Source: Collybiopsis luxurians FD-317 M1 (Eukaryota > Basidiomycota > Agaricomycetes > Agaricales > Omphalotaceae). From it: a DNA stretch of 64,000 bases. The stretch's first letter is position 1; the number at the start of each line of letters is the position of its first letter. The stretch lies in contig KN834777.1 of NCBI GenBank assembly GCA_000827265.1, positions 478,425-542,424 of the forward strand, read 5' to 3'. Shown here piece by piece: positions 1 to 11,466 of the stretch. The position numbers and the translations under genes are program-made. A model generated the notes under the pieces. It saw nothing but the letters and a program-made list of their open reading frames with translations. It searched no databases and was not told the DNA's origin.

Positions 1-965
1 CAGCAGTCAGATCCCTCTGACACACCAACACCACCTCTGTTCTCATCAGATGCCTTCTGTACTGTTGGACCATATCCTGCACAACTCATTCAAGGTGACA
101 AACACCTTTGGAAGATGCTGGGTTTTCCCCAATCAAAAGCATTGGAGCATCAAATTCATATAAAATCTGGTGCTAACCAACTCACTTGGTTGCAAACACA
201 AACAGCAAACCATGTCAATATACATCTTGGGTATGAAAATCACATTTGGATACCATGCTCTTCTTTTAGTTTGAGAAGTGGTGGAACATGTCATCTGGGA
301 TCTGTTGTGATTTTCCACACATCAACTGGAAAAGCACTTGGTCAAGTTTCAGAAATTCTCCAGGCAGTTGATGATTCTGTAAATATTGAGCACAGAAAAC
401 CCTCCCTCATTCTTCTCCAACTTCTTCAAGTTGGAGCCCCATCCCCGATTTACCTTATGCCAAGGCTGAAACTTCTTCAAAAGTTTTGTGTGATTGCTTA
501 CAAGGTATGTCTCTAATATATCTCTATTAAATTCTTCAGCCATTCAATATCACTGATATTTTACAGGACCTCTTCTGCACTGTAAATACACAGCACCACT
601 GCCATGGAAATAACTGCTCAATCTCAGAGAAAGATGAGATACAGCAACAAGAGCATGTCAATGTTAGGGTCAAGATTAAGAAATATAATCATGGCAATCC
701 TTCAGATATTGTCTTAAACACAGCACAGATGAGAGACTATGCTCATATCCTTCCATTTACCACTCATCCTCTTGAACTCAATCGAGTGGCATGCATTCAG
801 AATGGTGCAGAGCAAGAATTTAATTTTCCAAGTAACAAAAAAAGCAAGCAAAACAAGTGGACTCAGTCTCTCTTACAGCAGATCACTCAAACAAAGGCTT
901 TGTCTTCTGGAGTTGCCATATTGCAAAGATCTGGTCTTCGAAATGAAGTTCAGGCAGAGTTGTGA
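1..965 (+). CDS. C-terminal part of an uncharacterised protein (5' end outside window)
   Basis: Two exons are visible. Exon 1 runs open from base 1 to 504, a GTATGT-type intron occupies 505-566 (62 nt, ending TTTTACAG), and exon 2 runs 567-965 to TGA. Both junctions are phase 0, so the frame stays open across the splice for about 300 codons. The C-terminal exon has a compact Cys/His patch (CTVNTQHHCHGNNC, bases 579-620) and a stretch of charged residues. The family was not recognised. The style (long, slightly decayed exon next to transposon genes) suggests a transposon-associated or expanded Agaricomycete family, but this is inference. The true start lies upstream of the window. Confidence 0.6.
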
Positions 966-1131
966 TCATGATCATGCACACAGAGCACACAGAGCATGTG
1001 GTTCACCTCGCTTTTTCACTTCCCTGTCTTTCACTTCAATGCATCTCAATTTCGCTTCAGCTCAAAGTGATGGCTGTGCCACTTTGTAGTTTATAAATCT
1101 GTATTTTTCTCTTTCTCACTGCCACATCTTC

Positions 1132-2742
1132 ATGTCTCAGAATGGTGGTCAGCAGCTCCCAGAACCATCAATATTTATTGACTCTCTGTGCCGGAATCTT
1201 GGTCTCAGTCCTTTACAAAATTTGGAACTGCAAGGAGTTGCTGTTGTAAGTCTTTCAAGCTTAAATCATTCACTAAGCTCACCATTTTCAGATTGGCCAA
1301 AGTCTAGAGAGGCCCAAATCAGGCAGGAGTACTGTTCTGCAATGCATATCTGGAGTATACCTCCCATATTGTTCACCCTTTTCTAGAATTTGCCAAGGAA
1401 ACTCTATGTGAGTTACTGATTATCATCCTCTGCTTGGTAGACACATATCTAAACTATAATAGCACCTGGAAACTTCGAACCTACTGGCGATGGTGGTGAT
1501 GGTGCAGATATGAGTTCATTGGATGCCGAGGTGACTGGTTCCAGCATGAAGACAGAATCCAGCAACGGAGCTGACAGTGGCGGCAGGTTCAACACCAATT
1601 CCATGGATGCTGAAGGTCCAACTGCAAAGTCAAATTCATGCAGTGGTTCCAAGCATTCGAGTAGCTCCAGCTTGAAACCTAGTGAAGCTACTACCCGTGA
1701 TGATGTTGCCAATGCAACCAGGTCACTGAGCAAAGGTTTATCAGCTCCATCAGCTTCTTCATTGGAAAAGGCTTTTGATACCTCTTCTTCAGCCTCTACT
1801 TTGATGGATATCACAAAGGATTATCCACCTTTCGACACCATGTTTTCCTCAGCTGCATCTGGTCCAGATTTCCCTGCGCCCTTCCCTTACTATCACACTC
1901 CAGAGCATGGATTACCTCAGAATGGCGCACAATATGATTTTCCAAATGACCATGCACCAGAAACACTTAGGATCAATCTTCAGAAGTTCAAAAATATAAT
2001 GCCATTGCAAGGAAACTCAAGTTACAGTTCATACTCTGCGAATGCACTCGACCCATCTTCACTCTTAGCAATAGCCTTGAATGGTGATTTTTCTAATGGC
2101 ACCAATCTCAGCACCTTTAGGTGCCCTTTGAACGAGCTTGGCATAGAAGGGAGGGATTATTTTGAAGAGGCTCTCCAACCTCCCCCACTTCAACAACATT
2201 CTTTCCCCAGTCAATTTAATCTAGATCAGTCAGTCAATGATATTGAGAGCTTCTTGTCTGTGCCCTTGGATCAGCCCAGCGATGTGTCCATGTCCGATCT
2301 TTTGCAAAATTTGTTTTCAGGTGCTCATCAGAGCAGCACATCCCAAACAGAAAATATTGACTATCGATCACTACTCAGCTCTGGTGCCAAGTACAATCCT
2401 ACTAGTGATCTGTCTACGACCTTACCACCAAATTTTGTTCCCAACTCTGCCTACTCAGCTGTCAGTGACTCATTACACCCGCAGTTGGGCTTAAACTCTT
2501 CCATAGACAATACTGTCAATCAAGCGGAAGGAAAAGGTACTAAAAAAAGGGGCCAGGATTCGGATGGCAGTGCAGGGGAAGGTGGAAAAACAAAAAGAGG
2601 GAAAAGGGGAGTGAGTACGAAAGCAGTACCTGCTAGAAAAGTGAGTGATATTGCTCAGGAACAGGGGGATGGACTTGCTTCAGGTATCAGTACTCAGTGT
2701 GGTCAAATAATTAGATGCACAGAAAGAGCTCAGGGATCATAG
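1132..2742 (+). CDS. Uncharacterised Ser/Asn-rich, mostly disordered protein
   Basis: Three exons are suggested: 1132-1245 (starts MSQNGGQQLPEPSIFIDSLC), then 1292 to about 1407 after a phase-0 intron, and a long last exon from roughly 1463 to TAG at 2740-2742. The second splice could not be placed exactly because the phases do not close with the obvious sites. The last exon is low-complexity (Ser, Asn, Asp, Pro) with a Lys/Arg-rich stretch at 2533-2645 that could be a nuclear localisation signal. There is no recognised domain. It could be a regulatory or DNA-binding cofactor, but nothing in the sequence proves it. The open frame of 410 codons in the last exon argues for recent coding function. 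Confidence 0.5.
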
Positions 2743-2989
2743 GGACCTTTGGAAATATGCTTCTGGTGCACCACACTATGTACTTTTGCTAGTCTACTTT
2801 CTTGTTACTTCAATAATGCTACGCAGTCTGTTAATATACTATCTTGTCATTCCAATTAATGGTGCTATAATCCTCTACTTAACTTCATGGCTAACGATAT
2901 GCATAGAGATGCACGTACTCCATCATTTTTGGACAATAAGTACTACTTAATTTTGACAAGTTCGATGAGATATGTATAGTCCACAATTA

Positions 2990-3320
2990 TAACTAATCCA
3001 CTCCCAACCATAAATTGTGCATCGACGATTGCACAACTCGATGAATGTACACAATGCAAAATGCACAATTGTACATCGACCAATGCACAATTTTGCCTGG
3101 TGGAAGATTTACCAATGAACTTGCACTATTGTATGTCATTTAGAGTACCTGCACAACTATACACTGATTCCTTGATGAAGATGCACTATTGTATACCATC
3201 TTGGGGACCTGCACAAGTATCAACTATCTGGAGTTGATTATTGAGGGATGTACAATACACAAATGCACAATTTTTGCTGCATTGAACGATTCACCAATAC
3301 GGGCTCACAACTGTGCATTC
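2990..3320. repeat. Cluster of TGCACAA / TGTACA palindromic motifs
   Basis: Non-coding stretch in which short motifs related to TGYACAATTGTRCA recur every 20-50 bases on both strands (for example TGCACAATTGTACAT near 3061). The pattern is decayed, not an exact tandem array. Similar clusters occur in other spacers of the first 29 kb. Bases 2743-2990 hold nothing recognisable. Confidence 0.6.
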
Positions 3321-3559
3321 TTCCAAGCAATGCCCTTGTAACTTAGCTAAGTATGCAGACATGATTACCAGTCCTAATAGACATGGCTCTGGTAGTAACT
3401 TCTCATGCCAAGTAACTTCTAATGACAAGCAAGTAATGAAAAAAGGTGCTTGCCGAAGGTATCCCTATCAATCTTGCTGGTATTTCCAGAGTGCAGATGT
3501 TCTCCAGCAAGAAATTTTGGCTCTAGTATGAAAAAGCATGAAGATTGTTTAGTTCATTC

Positions 3560-4165
3560 TGTTGCATCATGCAGTGCTCATGGCTGCTTCTAACTACATA
3601 GGTTACACTTGGATGAAGTGTGGAGAAAATAAGGACAAAAGATATTATTTAAGCATTCAAATGATTCAAGCAAAGTGCCTGGGCAAAAACCTGGTGGCCA
3701 TGGCCATGCTGTCCTTTTGTGAAAGCTGTTTGAAATACTGGGATGATTGATAATAGACTTGCTAGCAAAAAAGATCTGACTGGCATCCTATTTCTGAAAA
3801 TACAAGCATCCAGTAATGATTCCAGTGGATGGCTGGCACAATCAAAGCAAGAAGGACTGATGGCTGTGCCTATGCTGTCCTCAGCTGGATTGAGAGGGCC
3901 TTACAAAGCATTCTATAAGGCCATGAATCCAATTTCTTACTTTTATTGTTATCTGAAGGCATATTTTGAAGATTAAAGCATCAAAAAATCATTCCAGTAG
4001 ACTGCCAGCGCAGGCAGTATCATGATGGCACTGATAGCTGTGTTCATGCTGCCCTCGGAAAATTTGAGAGACTGGCCCCAGAAAGTACTTTGCAGGGCCA
4101 TGGATTCAGAGTCTTAGTCTTATTATATTCTAATTGCTCAAAGCATTATTTTCAGGGGTTATCAG
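3560..4165. repeat. Decayed tandem repeat, unit about 170-180 bp
   Basis: Three diverged direct copies can be lined up by shared landmarks: 'catgctgtcc/catgctgccc', 'gggcc..gg', 'ccatga/ccatgga' and a T-rich tail with 'aagcat'. They start near 3660, 3815 and 3985. The short open frames here are not convincing genes. Function unknown; divergence is high, so the unit length is approximate. Bases 4166-4540 show nothing further. Confidence 0.4.
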
Positions 4166-4559
4166 TGAAAGGTATATCACAAGGCATTGATGGCATTGAT
4201 CCAGATGCATGCCGCCTATTGTCAAAAGCGGTCAGGCTTGGATAGCCAGCCAAGAACATCCAATTTATGAATCTAATGGAGGCCTGTTGTTCATAATTAG
4301 ATGATAAATACATGCTGAGCTCACTGTTCATTTACCTGACATTCCCAATATGGTATTTGAGAAGCTACTGGTATACCATAAAGGGAAGGAAGCAAAGAAG
4401 CAGAGGAAGAGGGTCAGCGATCGACAATTATGGACATCAAAATGATTGAGGAATCTTTATGTAGATGGAATCTTCCCAAGGGCAGCCTATGTGACATAAA
4501 GGTGGGGCATCCATAAAGGGAAGGGCGCAAGGGGCCTATATTTGGTAGAATGGGCGCAC

Positions 4560-4735
4560 TGGTCATCTCAGGGAAAGTGCACAATTGTGTATAATTCTCA
4601 GTTACCAAGTGATGTACAAGAGTGTCCTTGTACACAGTGCATCAGTTGTTGTGCACAGATAGTACGAACAATTGATCAAAATGCACAACTGTTTCATTGG
4701 AGAGCTTCACTATATTGTGTACAATATCTGTGTTT
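4560..4735. repeat. Second cluster of TGCACAATTGTG / TGTACA motifs
   Basis: Contains GTGCACAATTGTGT, GATGTACAAGAG, TTGTACACAGTGCA, TTGTGCACAG, ATGCACAACTG and TGTGTACAA within 170 bases. Same motif family as at 3.0, 14.7 and 18.2 kb. No gene is supported between 4735 and 5547. Confidence 0.6.
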
Positions 4736-5546
4736 GGGGCTTAAAATGCTACTCTTTAAGGATTGTTTCCACTCTACGAATTCCCAGGAGATCGAAGGAA
4801 ACCCTGCAAGGACTATGCATGCAAAAATGGGGGCACCAACACACAGCAGAGAAAAGAAAATAACATTTTCCTTCTTGGAAACCACAACCTCTGAGTCAGA
4901 GGCCTAGCGATAATGTCATTCTGTCAAAAGTTCAAGCACCAGCCACCCAAACCTCAACTTCACCACACACTACTTTAGCTTACCACAGTTCTTACGGCGA
5001 CCTTACAGCCAAAAAACACATAAACCGATGAACTGACCACATAAAAAAAGGTCAAAATAGCAATTATGAACATTACTATTTAATTTTGCAAGAAGCGGGG
5101 AAGACATTGAAGCATTTTACGCATTGAATTTGAATCGAGCTTAAACACAGCAACTACATTGCGATGGTGCCCCATCCTGTTGCCAGTAATATATCTAACC
5201 CGATCACCCATTTCCTTCCTTTTACTCCTTCACAGACTCATTCACCTCAGCATGAATATCCCACCTTCCAATGAACAAACTGAGAAAAAGAGAGAAAAAT
5301 AATCATCAGTGAACTGCCACTAAACACCAGGGAGGGATAATAAATAGAAGGAAAGACCCACATTTGCAGCATCAGCTGCAACACTACACTGGGCTGCATG
5401 CGGAGATAGGAGAGGTAGAGAGGGGAGCCTGGAAGGAACTAAAGAAAGGACACGTACTTGAATACAGCCATCATCGTCCATTTCCTATTATCAGCATCTG
5501 GGAAGATGAGGGATCAGGGACTGTAAAAGACAAGCCCCTGCAACAG

Positions 5547-5912
5547 ATATTGTGCACAATTTGACTGGTGCTACTAAATGAATGTTTGTGCACAATCCTT
5601 TGGTCACCCCTAAACCCTAACCTAACCCTAACCCCTCACCTTTCATGCTTCGCGCAAGCACCCTGTGGGTGCACCTAACCCCTACCCCAGCACCCCAAAG
5701 GTGCAAGCCTAACCCCTAACCCCTAACCCTAACCATCTAACCACTTAACCACCTACCTGACCCCCTGATAGAGCCATTTGTTGGCAATGTCGCAGACAGT
5801 TCCCACATGTTAGGAACTGCCTGCAACATTGCTTGATCTTAGGGTGGTCACTGGTAGTTACCAAAGGATTGTTCATAATCATTTGTTTGGTAGCACCAAA
5901 GATTGTGAACAA
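5547..5912. mobile_element. Foldback element enclosing telomere-like repeats
   Basis: Bases 5549-5604 and 5861-5912 are inverted copies of each other (left: GTGCTACTAAATGAATG...CACAATCCTTTGGT; right is the reverse complement with several changes, CACAATCTTTGGTGCTACCA...). Between the arms lies the CCCTAA-rich block. The element lies next to the last recognisable exon of the ornithine carbamoyltransferase copy and may have removed its 3' end. A transposase is not encoded, so this would be a non-autonomous foldback or MITE-like unit. Confidence 0.6.
5610..5755. repeat. Interstitial telomere-like repeats (CCCTAA variants)
   Basis: Irregular runs of CCCTAA, CCTAA, CCCCTAA and finally CTAACCA occur in the same orientation, interrupted by a short stretch with two small hairpins (GCACCCTGTGGGTGC and GCACCCCAAAGGTGC). 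Many fungal telomeres consist of TTAGGG/CCCTAA. The array is short, degenerate and embedded between inverted arms, so it is internal. Confidence 0.75.
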
Positions 5913-6018
5913 TAGCTGTGGCATTGGGTGAAAAGACCCATGTTTGGGAAAAAGATGCACATTCAATAAGCTTCACAGACAGGAGGGAATGGTACAGAAA
6001 AAAAGAAGCGAAACCCAC

Positions 6019-7155
6019 CTCATCATCAACTTCATCCTGCTTCCTAGGCAGACAATGTAAAAACTTTGAATCAGGATTAGCACTTCCCTCTCAATGCAAA
6101 GCTTCCGTAACTTGATAGCCATTAAAGTCTTGGAGACATTGAGCTTTTTCCACTTCTTGACCCATGGAAATCCTACGTATCAAAATAGGCAGAACCACCA
6201 GTCAGATACCACTGCGCTTGCATGTACAGATGACGCAAAACATACCAAGTATCTGTAACAACCACATCTGCACCACTAACCACCTCCTTCAGATCCTCAC
6301 TCCACTAAATTCTTTTATCGCACCCCAACTCCTCTACCGGATTCCACACCTCCTTTGGCACTTGATACTTGAGGGGACTCATGACCCTCAATGAATGCCC
6401 CAAATGAGGATACATCATGAGCATATTGTGCAAGACATGTGTGTTGTCTCCGACATATGTGACAGTTAAGGGTCAGAGGTTGGGGAGGTAGATGCCCTTC
6501 TTGTTACATTTTTGGGAAGGGGAAGATGGGTCAGAGGGTTGTTGCATTTTGGGGTTGTTGAACAAATGGGCATGTTCATGTAGGGTGAGTAAATCCACTA
6601 GGATTTGGGTGGGGTGCCAGAGGTTGGAGAGGGCATTGAGAACTGGGGCAGGGGAGTATTTAGCGAGTTCCTGCTTGACAAAGGTTGGGGTTATTATGAG
6701 GAAAAACAAAGAAAAAAAAAACAGTTCAAACCAAAAACACACCTCAATCTCCTCATGCTTCCCAACCCTTGCAAAAATCCCCTCCATCATCCCCCAATAA
6801 CCCTTGCTGTATCTCTCAGTGTCTCATTAACCCCAAGCTGAATATCCTCCTTTCCCAAAAACAACACTTTCCCTCCCACCAGTGTCACACTCATCTCAGA
6901 CACCAACCTCATCTGTGTGCTCCATTTTGAGAACAAGGCGACAGTCTTGTTGAAGAGAGATTGGAAGGGCATTTTGAGTTGGTGTTTTTGTTTGGAATAT
7001 GAGGATTTGCAGGATTGGGGTTCAAGCCAGGGTTTGGAGATCCATTTGCAGTGGAGGGAGTGGGTGAGGAGACAGTTGATTTGTGGGACTGAGAGGTCCA
7101 CAAGGGTCATTAGGTGCAGAAGAGAAGCAAGTTTTGAAGCTACTCTAGATGCCAT
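6019..7155 (-). pseudogene. Ornithine carbamoyltransferase, decayed copy
   Basis: Read on the minus strand from ATG at 7155. Ornithine carbamoyltransferase joins carbamoyl phosphate to ornithine in arginine synthesis, usually in mitochondria. Visible family landmarks: '[14 protein letters not shown]', 'DTARVIGG', 'GIFARVG', an intact HPTQ motif, 'PLTVTYVGD', 'SGADVVVTDTW' and [13 protein letters not shown]. At least three introns fit. The carbamoyl-phosphate motif STRTR reads STQMR. A one-base loss near 6791 shifts the frame, and in-frame stops occur at TGA 6091-6093 and at two more places. The C-terminal exon after 6019 is missing and a foldback element begins about 100 bases further on. Most changes at the key motif fit CpG decay. 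An intact copy presumably exists elsewhere in the genome. Confidence 0.88.
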
Positions 7156-7291
7156 GATGGATGAAGAAAGTAAAGGACCTGGGAAGGAGTTCAATGATTT
7201 GAGTTCAAAAAATTGTATACAAATTCAGAGTCCAGAATGACTTGAACTATTGGCTGAATTGAAAAAGCTGGGAACTTGGAAAAGTCCAAAG

Positions 7292-7440
7292 TGTTGTAAT
7301 ATCATGGTCTTGCAATACCATGAAACTACAAGCTAATTATCTGCTATTTTGGTAGCAAGCAGTACTATATCTTTTTTCTTTTGCCTAGACTTATATATAC
7401 TCCAACAATCCACAGTACTTCAGTACATTCTGAACGGTGA
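7292..7440 (+). repeat. Copia-like LTR fragment (candidate)
   Basis: Starts TGTTGTAATATCATGG, a form typical of fungal Ty1/Copia LTR ends, and has a TATATATA block at 7392-7400. The first 75 bases recur inverted at 57428-57500 with about 90% similarity by eye. The right end is uncertain. Bases 7441-7910 hold no recognisable gene. Confidence 0.45.
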
Positions 7441-10079
7441 AGTGGGCAGGGCCCACCTCGAGTGAGCTAAACACAAATGAACATGGCATGACAAAAAACA
7501 ACATGAAAAGCTGAGATCTTGTGACATGAGTGACAATGACTCAGCAACTCGGCCTGAACTCCCCCCTTCCAATTAAATCTCACCAGTTTAAGATCAATTT
7601 ATTATCCTATTTTATCCTATATGGTTGCTACTTATATATACAGAAATATGGGGAGATATACATGTCCAACTGATAGCCCATGGGTGCACTGTGCTCAGGA
7701 TTGACCATGGGGGAATGGTGGTCTGCCCACAGTTAGACTGCTGATTAGCCCCCTCCTGTTTCCCCACAGTTTATCAGACCACAGAATGCCAGCAGTGTAC
7801 TCAATTGGTCAGTTATGCTTGACATTACAATTTTTGTTTTATCCATTCTGTAAACTTATTGTTATTTATAAAAAGGAATATATTCTATTTACATAACAGC
7901 GGTACAAAATCTAAAGCCATGCACGGTGAGGACCCCTCGACATCGGCTGTTGCTCAATGAGTCCTTCAAAAGTACTGTGAGCCATACCACTAATGCCATA
8001 TGTGAAGTCAGATGAAGTGTCACTTTGCGGAGAAATACTGTGACAGTGAGGGTGTGAGCTGACAAGTGGAAACTCAAGGGATAATGAATGATGAGGGTGA
8101 AAAGAACCTATAGTAGGGGAGCTTTGAGATGACAAGTGTCCAGAACCGTACTGGAACTCATGGTGTGGGGTTGGAGAGCTCCGGGATGGGTGTCTGGACA
8201 TATGTGTGAAGTCTGTAGCTGGTGAGCTGCAAGAAGACCTAGTAGGCAATGAAACAGCAAGTCTATTGTCAGCTTGAAATTCTCTGGTAGATGCAGCATG
8301 AGCACCAGGAATATGCAGAGCATTTCTTGCTGTGGTAGAAACTGGACTGGACATGGGTGTGAAATTGGAGGAAATGCAGGAAGAAGGCATCCAAGTTGGC
8401 AGTGATTGTGTGGGACGTGGCATTGCCTGATTTGAAGGAAAAATGTCACCGAGGTCATCAAACATTGACAACGGCACTGCAGGTGGAGGAGGAATTGTGG
8501 AAGTACTCTTCTGACCATCTAGCTTTTGTGTTTCAGCAAGAAACCTGTGAGAATTCAGCATTGCACAGTGATGATAGTGGCCAATGTACTCCTGCCAATC
8601 CTGACCATCAAAATTATTTCCCCAAAGCTCAATTTTTTTCTGGATCCAACTATCAAATCCTGCAAAGTAATCACTCTTGGGCTCCTCACAAGTGTATTGT
8701 TGCTATTGCAAACAGTCAGTATAAGTTTATTTCGAGATAGGATGCATACCAGGAGAGCAATTCACCCCATAAATCGAGATCTGTCTGAACCAGTTAAAGA
8801 GACTAAAAATGATCTCTGGATTTTTGCCATTGCTTGAGAAAGGTTTAATGCTTTCTCTTTGCTCACAGTCTCAAGAATCTGGAAATGCTATGTGAGGGCA
8901 GTGAACGAAGTAAGAGGAGAAGCATACCAAATGTCTAAATGACCACTTATGGTTATTGACTGTTTCTCTGAGAATTGACTTGAAAGCCTTTCTATGTGAA
9001 CCTGTTTTGACAGCAGATGCAAGGTTCAAAACCAGCTTCTTATTTTTGCAATGGGCCTATGAGAATGTCAGCAAATTGTTGAGAACTCAGAGATGGTAAG
9101 CATAACCTCCACTTCATCAGCTATCTTGGCATAGCTGGAACATAAAGGATCCGCAATGAATTTCTTGACAACTTCTGTAAGTGTTCTCTATTGCGCTGTG
9201 GTGAGCACATATGAGTATTCTTGGTAGAGACTTACCTTCTGTTCAACATTTAATGACCATTTTTCCCCAACTTGTTCATTTAATTCTGAAAGAGTGCTTG
9301 AAGCTTGATCATTTTTTGCAATAAGAATGTCAAGAGAATTTTGCAGCTTGAAGATTTGTGCATGAGTGGCAATATGGAGCAATGTATTTGCAGTGTCTGT
9401 ACTCTGGATTTGTGTTAGGATTGGGAAGATATAGGAATATGTAGGCATACCCCCATGCTTTAATGTCCCCATTCAAACTTGGAAGTCATCCAGCCACGAC
9501 TGTCATGATGGTAAGTCCACCAAGCCTTGCCATATGCTTCTGAAACTTCCTAAACGTTACCAGAAAGTCACGGAGGAATCTAGAGTTCAATGTCAGTAAG
9601 TGAACATGCATATAATGGTCCAACTTGCATCAGCATGTACATACTTCTCTCATTCTTCTCCAGTCAACAGCGTTACCATCAGATCACCGTCTTCATCAAC
9701 ATCCTCGTCAATTTCACCCTTGCGAGATTCAATTTCCCTATCTCGCATATTTTGAACTTGGAGTTTCATCTTGTTGCTAGTGGCATTGTATAGTGCCACT
9801 CGCAACTCATTATGAGCTTTCATTCGAAGTGAAGGGGTGATTTCCTGACCTTCAGTCTTCCACTTTTGGAGATTCTCATTTTGGAGTGCAGCAATATTGT
9901 TAGAGCCAAAGTGGTGTTCAAATATCTCCTGTGGGTTGTGAACACAACCGCTTTTCTTTGTAGTATTGAGTATGATTGGCTGTGATTTCTTCCTGGAAGG
10001 CTTTGACCTATTATAAAACCATGTCGCAATTTGCTAAATAAGTAAGTTTTAGCCTTGTCCAGCCAGTAGGAATAGAAAT

Positions 10080-11238
10080 ATCACCCCCAGCAGACTGAAA
10101 TATGACTGCTGTAAAAGGTTAGGTAATATAATATATTTTTCCTTAGAATTTTAGTAATTTTTCCAGAATTAATATCTCTCATATTGCCCTGGTAAAAGGC
10201 ATGGGAATATTTCGCATTTATCGGCGCCTATTTCGACGGAAAAATCACATGTAGTATAACATTTATGTCGCCAGATTTTTTAGTCATTTTTCCATATATT
10301 TTTCCCCTGTAATTTCTTTGTTATTGCCACTGTAAAAGGAGTGGCAATAACAAAGAAATTACTGTGGGGAAAAGTTATATATTACTGCTGCAAAAAACAA
10401 CGGGCAATGATTGGGTGTTAGGGCCCGATCATTGCCCGTTGCTTTTCGCAGCAGTAATATATAATTTATGACCCATGTGATTTTTTTAATATTCCCACTC
10501 CTTTTACAGAAGCAATATGAAAGAAATCACATGGGAAAAAAAATGCGNNNNNNNNNNNNNNNNNNNNNNNNNNNNNNNNNNNNNNNNNNNNNNNNNNNNN
10601 NNNNNNNNNNNNNNNNNNNNNNNNNNNNNNNNNNNNNNNNNNNNNNNNNNNNNNNNNNNNNNNNNNNNNNNNNNNNNNNNNNNNNNNNNNNNNNNNNNNN
10701 NNNNNNNNNNNNNNNNNNNNNNNNNNNNNNNNNNNNNNNNNNNNNNNNNNNNNNNNNNNNNNNNNNNNNNNNNNNNNNNNNNNNNNNNNNNNNNNNNNNN
10801 NNNNNNNNNNNNNNNNNNNNNNNNNNNNNNNNNNNNNNNNNNNNNNNNNNNNNNNNNNNNNNNNNNNNNNNNNNNNNNNNNNGGCAATGATTGGGTGTTA
10901 GGGCCCGATCATTGCCCGTTGCTTTTCGCAGCAGTAATATATAATTTATGACCCATGTGATTTTTTTAATATTCCCACTCCTTTTACAGAAGCAATATGA
11001 AAGAAATCACATGGGAAAAAAATGCGGAAAAATCATTAAAAAATCCGGCGAAATAAACGCCGTAATACACGTGATTTTTCCGTCGAAATAGGCGCCGATA
11101 AATGCGAAATATTCCCATGCCTTTTACCAGGGCAATATGAGAGATATTAATTCCGGAAAAATTACTAAAATTCTAAGGAAAAATACATTATATTACCTAA
11201 CCTTTTATGGCAGTCATATTCCAGTCTGCTGGAGGTGT
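10080..11238. mobile_element. Long-arm foldback (palindromic) element
   Basis: Arms of about 160 bases, 10080-10250 and 11065-11238, are reverse complements with over 90% identity by eye; they begin CCAGCAGACTG and include 'GGTTAGGTAATATAAT' and 'TCGGCGCCTATTTCGACGG'. The interior holds further perfect hairpins (AATTTCTTTGTTATTGCCAC paired with its complement at 10311-10367; CGGGCAATGAT paired with ATCATTGCCCG at 10400-10439). No protein is encoded, so it is non-autonomous. An unclear target duplication prevents superfamily assignment. It contains an assembly gap. Confidence 0.8.
10548..10882. other. Assembly gap (N run) flanked by a direct duplicate
   Basis: The roughly 145 bases before the gap (10401-10547) are repeated almost base for base right after it (10883-11027), differing by one A in a homopolymer. 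The gap is probably an assembler artefact at a palindrome and its size is not real. Confidence 0.85.
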
Positions 11239-11466
11239 ATATACTGCCCATTTTTTCTCCAACTCTTGCGAAGCCGCAGCACGAACCTCAGGATCTTCGC
11301 TACCCGCACCTTCAACTGGCCAGGCCTTCAGGTACTTGGCGATTGTCTTTCTTTTGAAGTTGCTCAATGATAGATTTTTTTTTGTCCACCTGGGCTTTGA
11401 GAAATTCCAAGTATCTTGCATTCAAAAATGCAAGTTGGTCACCCAAGGTCCATTTTTTCCCCATCT

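Larger units (their letters stand above)
7911..11466 (-). pseudogene. Uncharacterised multi-exon gene, interrupted by a foldback element
   Basis: Coding blocks read on the minus strand in order: MPIKMGKKWTLGDQLAFLNA from 11466, 'KTIAKYLKAWPVEGAGSEDP..ELEKKW' near 11235-11360, 'QIATWFYNRSKPSRKK' and about 115 open codons at 9650-10033 after an acceptor at 10034-10037, 'GMPTYSYIFPI' at 9188-9472, and a Ser/Pro/His-rich tail of about 200 residues ending near 7911. The layout (W-x-x-x-x-Q-x-x-F-L start, FWxxLEKKW-like block, WFxNRxxK block, disordered tail) resembles a large uncharacterised Agaricomycete family. A frameshift lies near the A9 run at 11374-11382. The foldback element sits between the second and third blocks, possibly inside an intron. 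Exon joints are not all resolved. Confidence 0.5.

Noticed and set aside
5610..5755. True chromosome end
   Set aside because: The CCCTAA array is short, irregular, and followed on both sides by unique and inverted-repeat sequence.
10468..10951. Long open frames across N runs (also 24855-25307 and 42219-42503)
   Set aside because: They are open only because Ns are translated as X; flanks are repeats or homopolymers.
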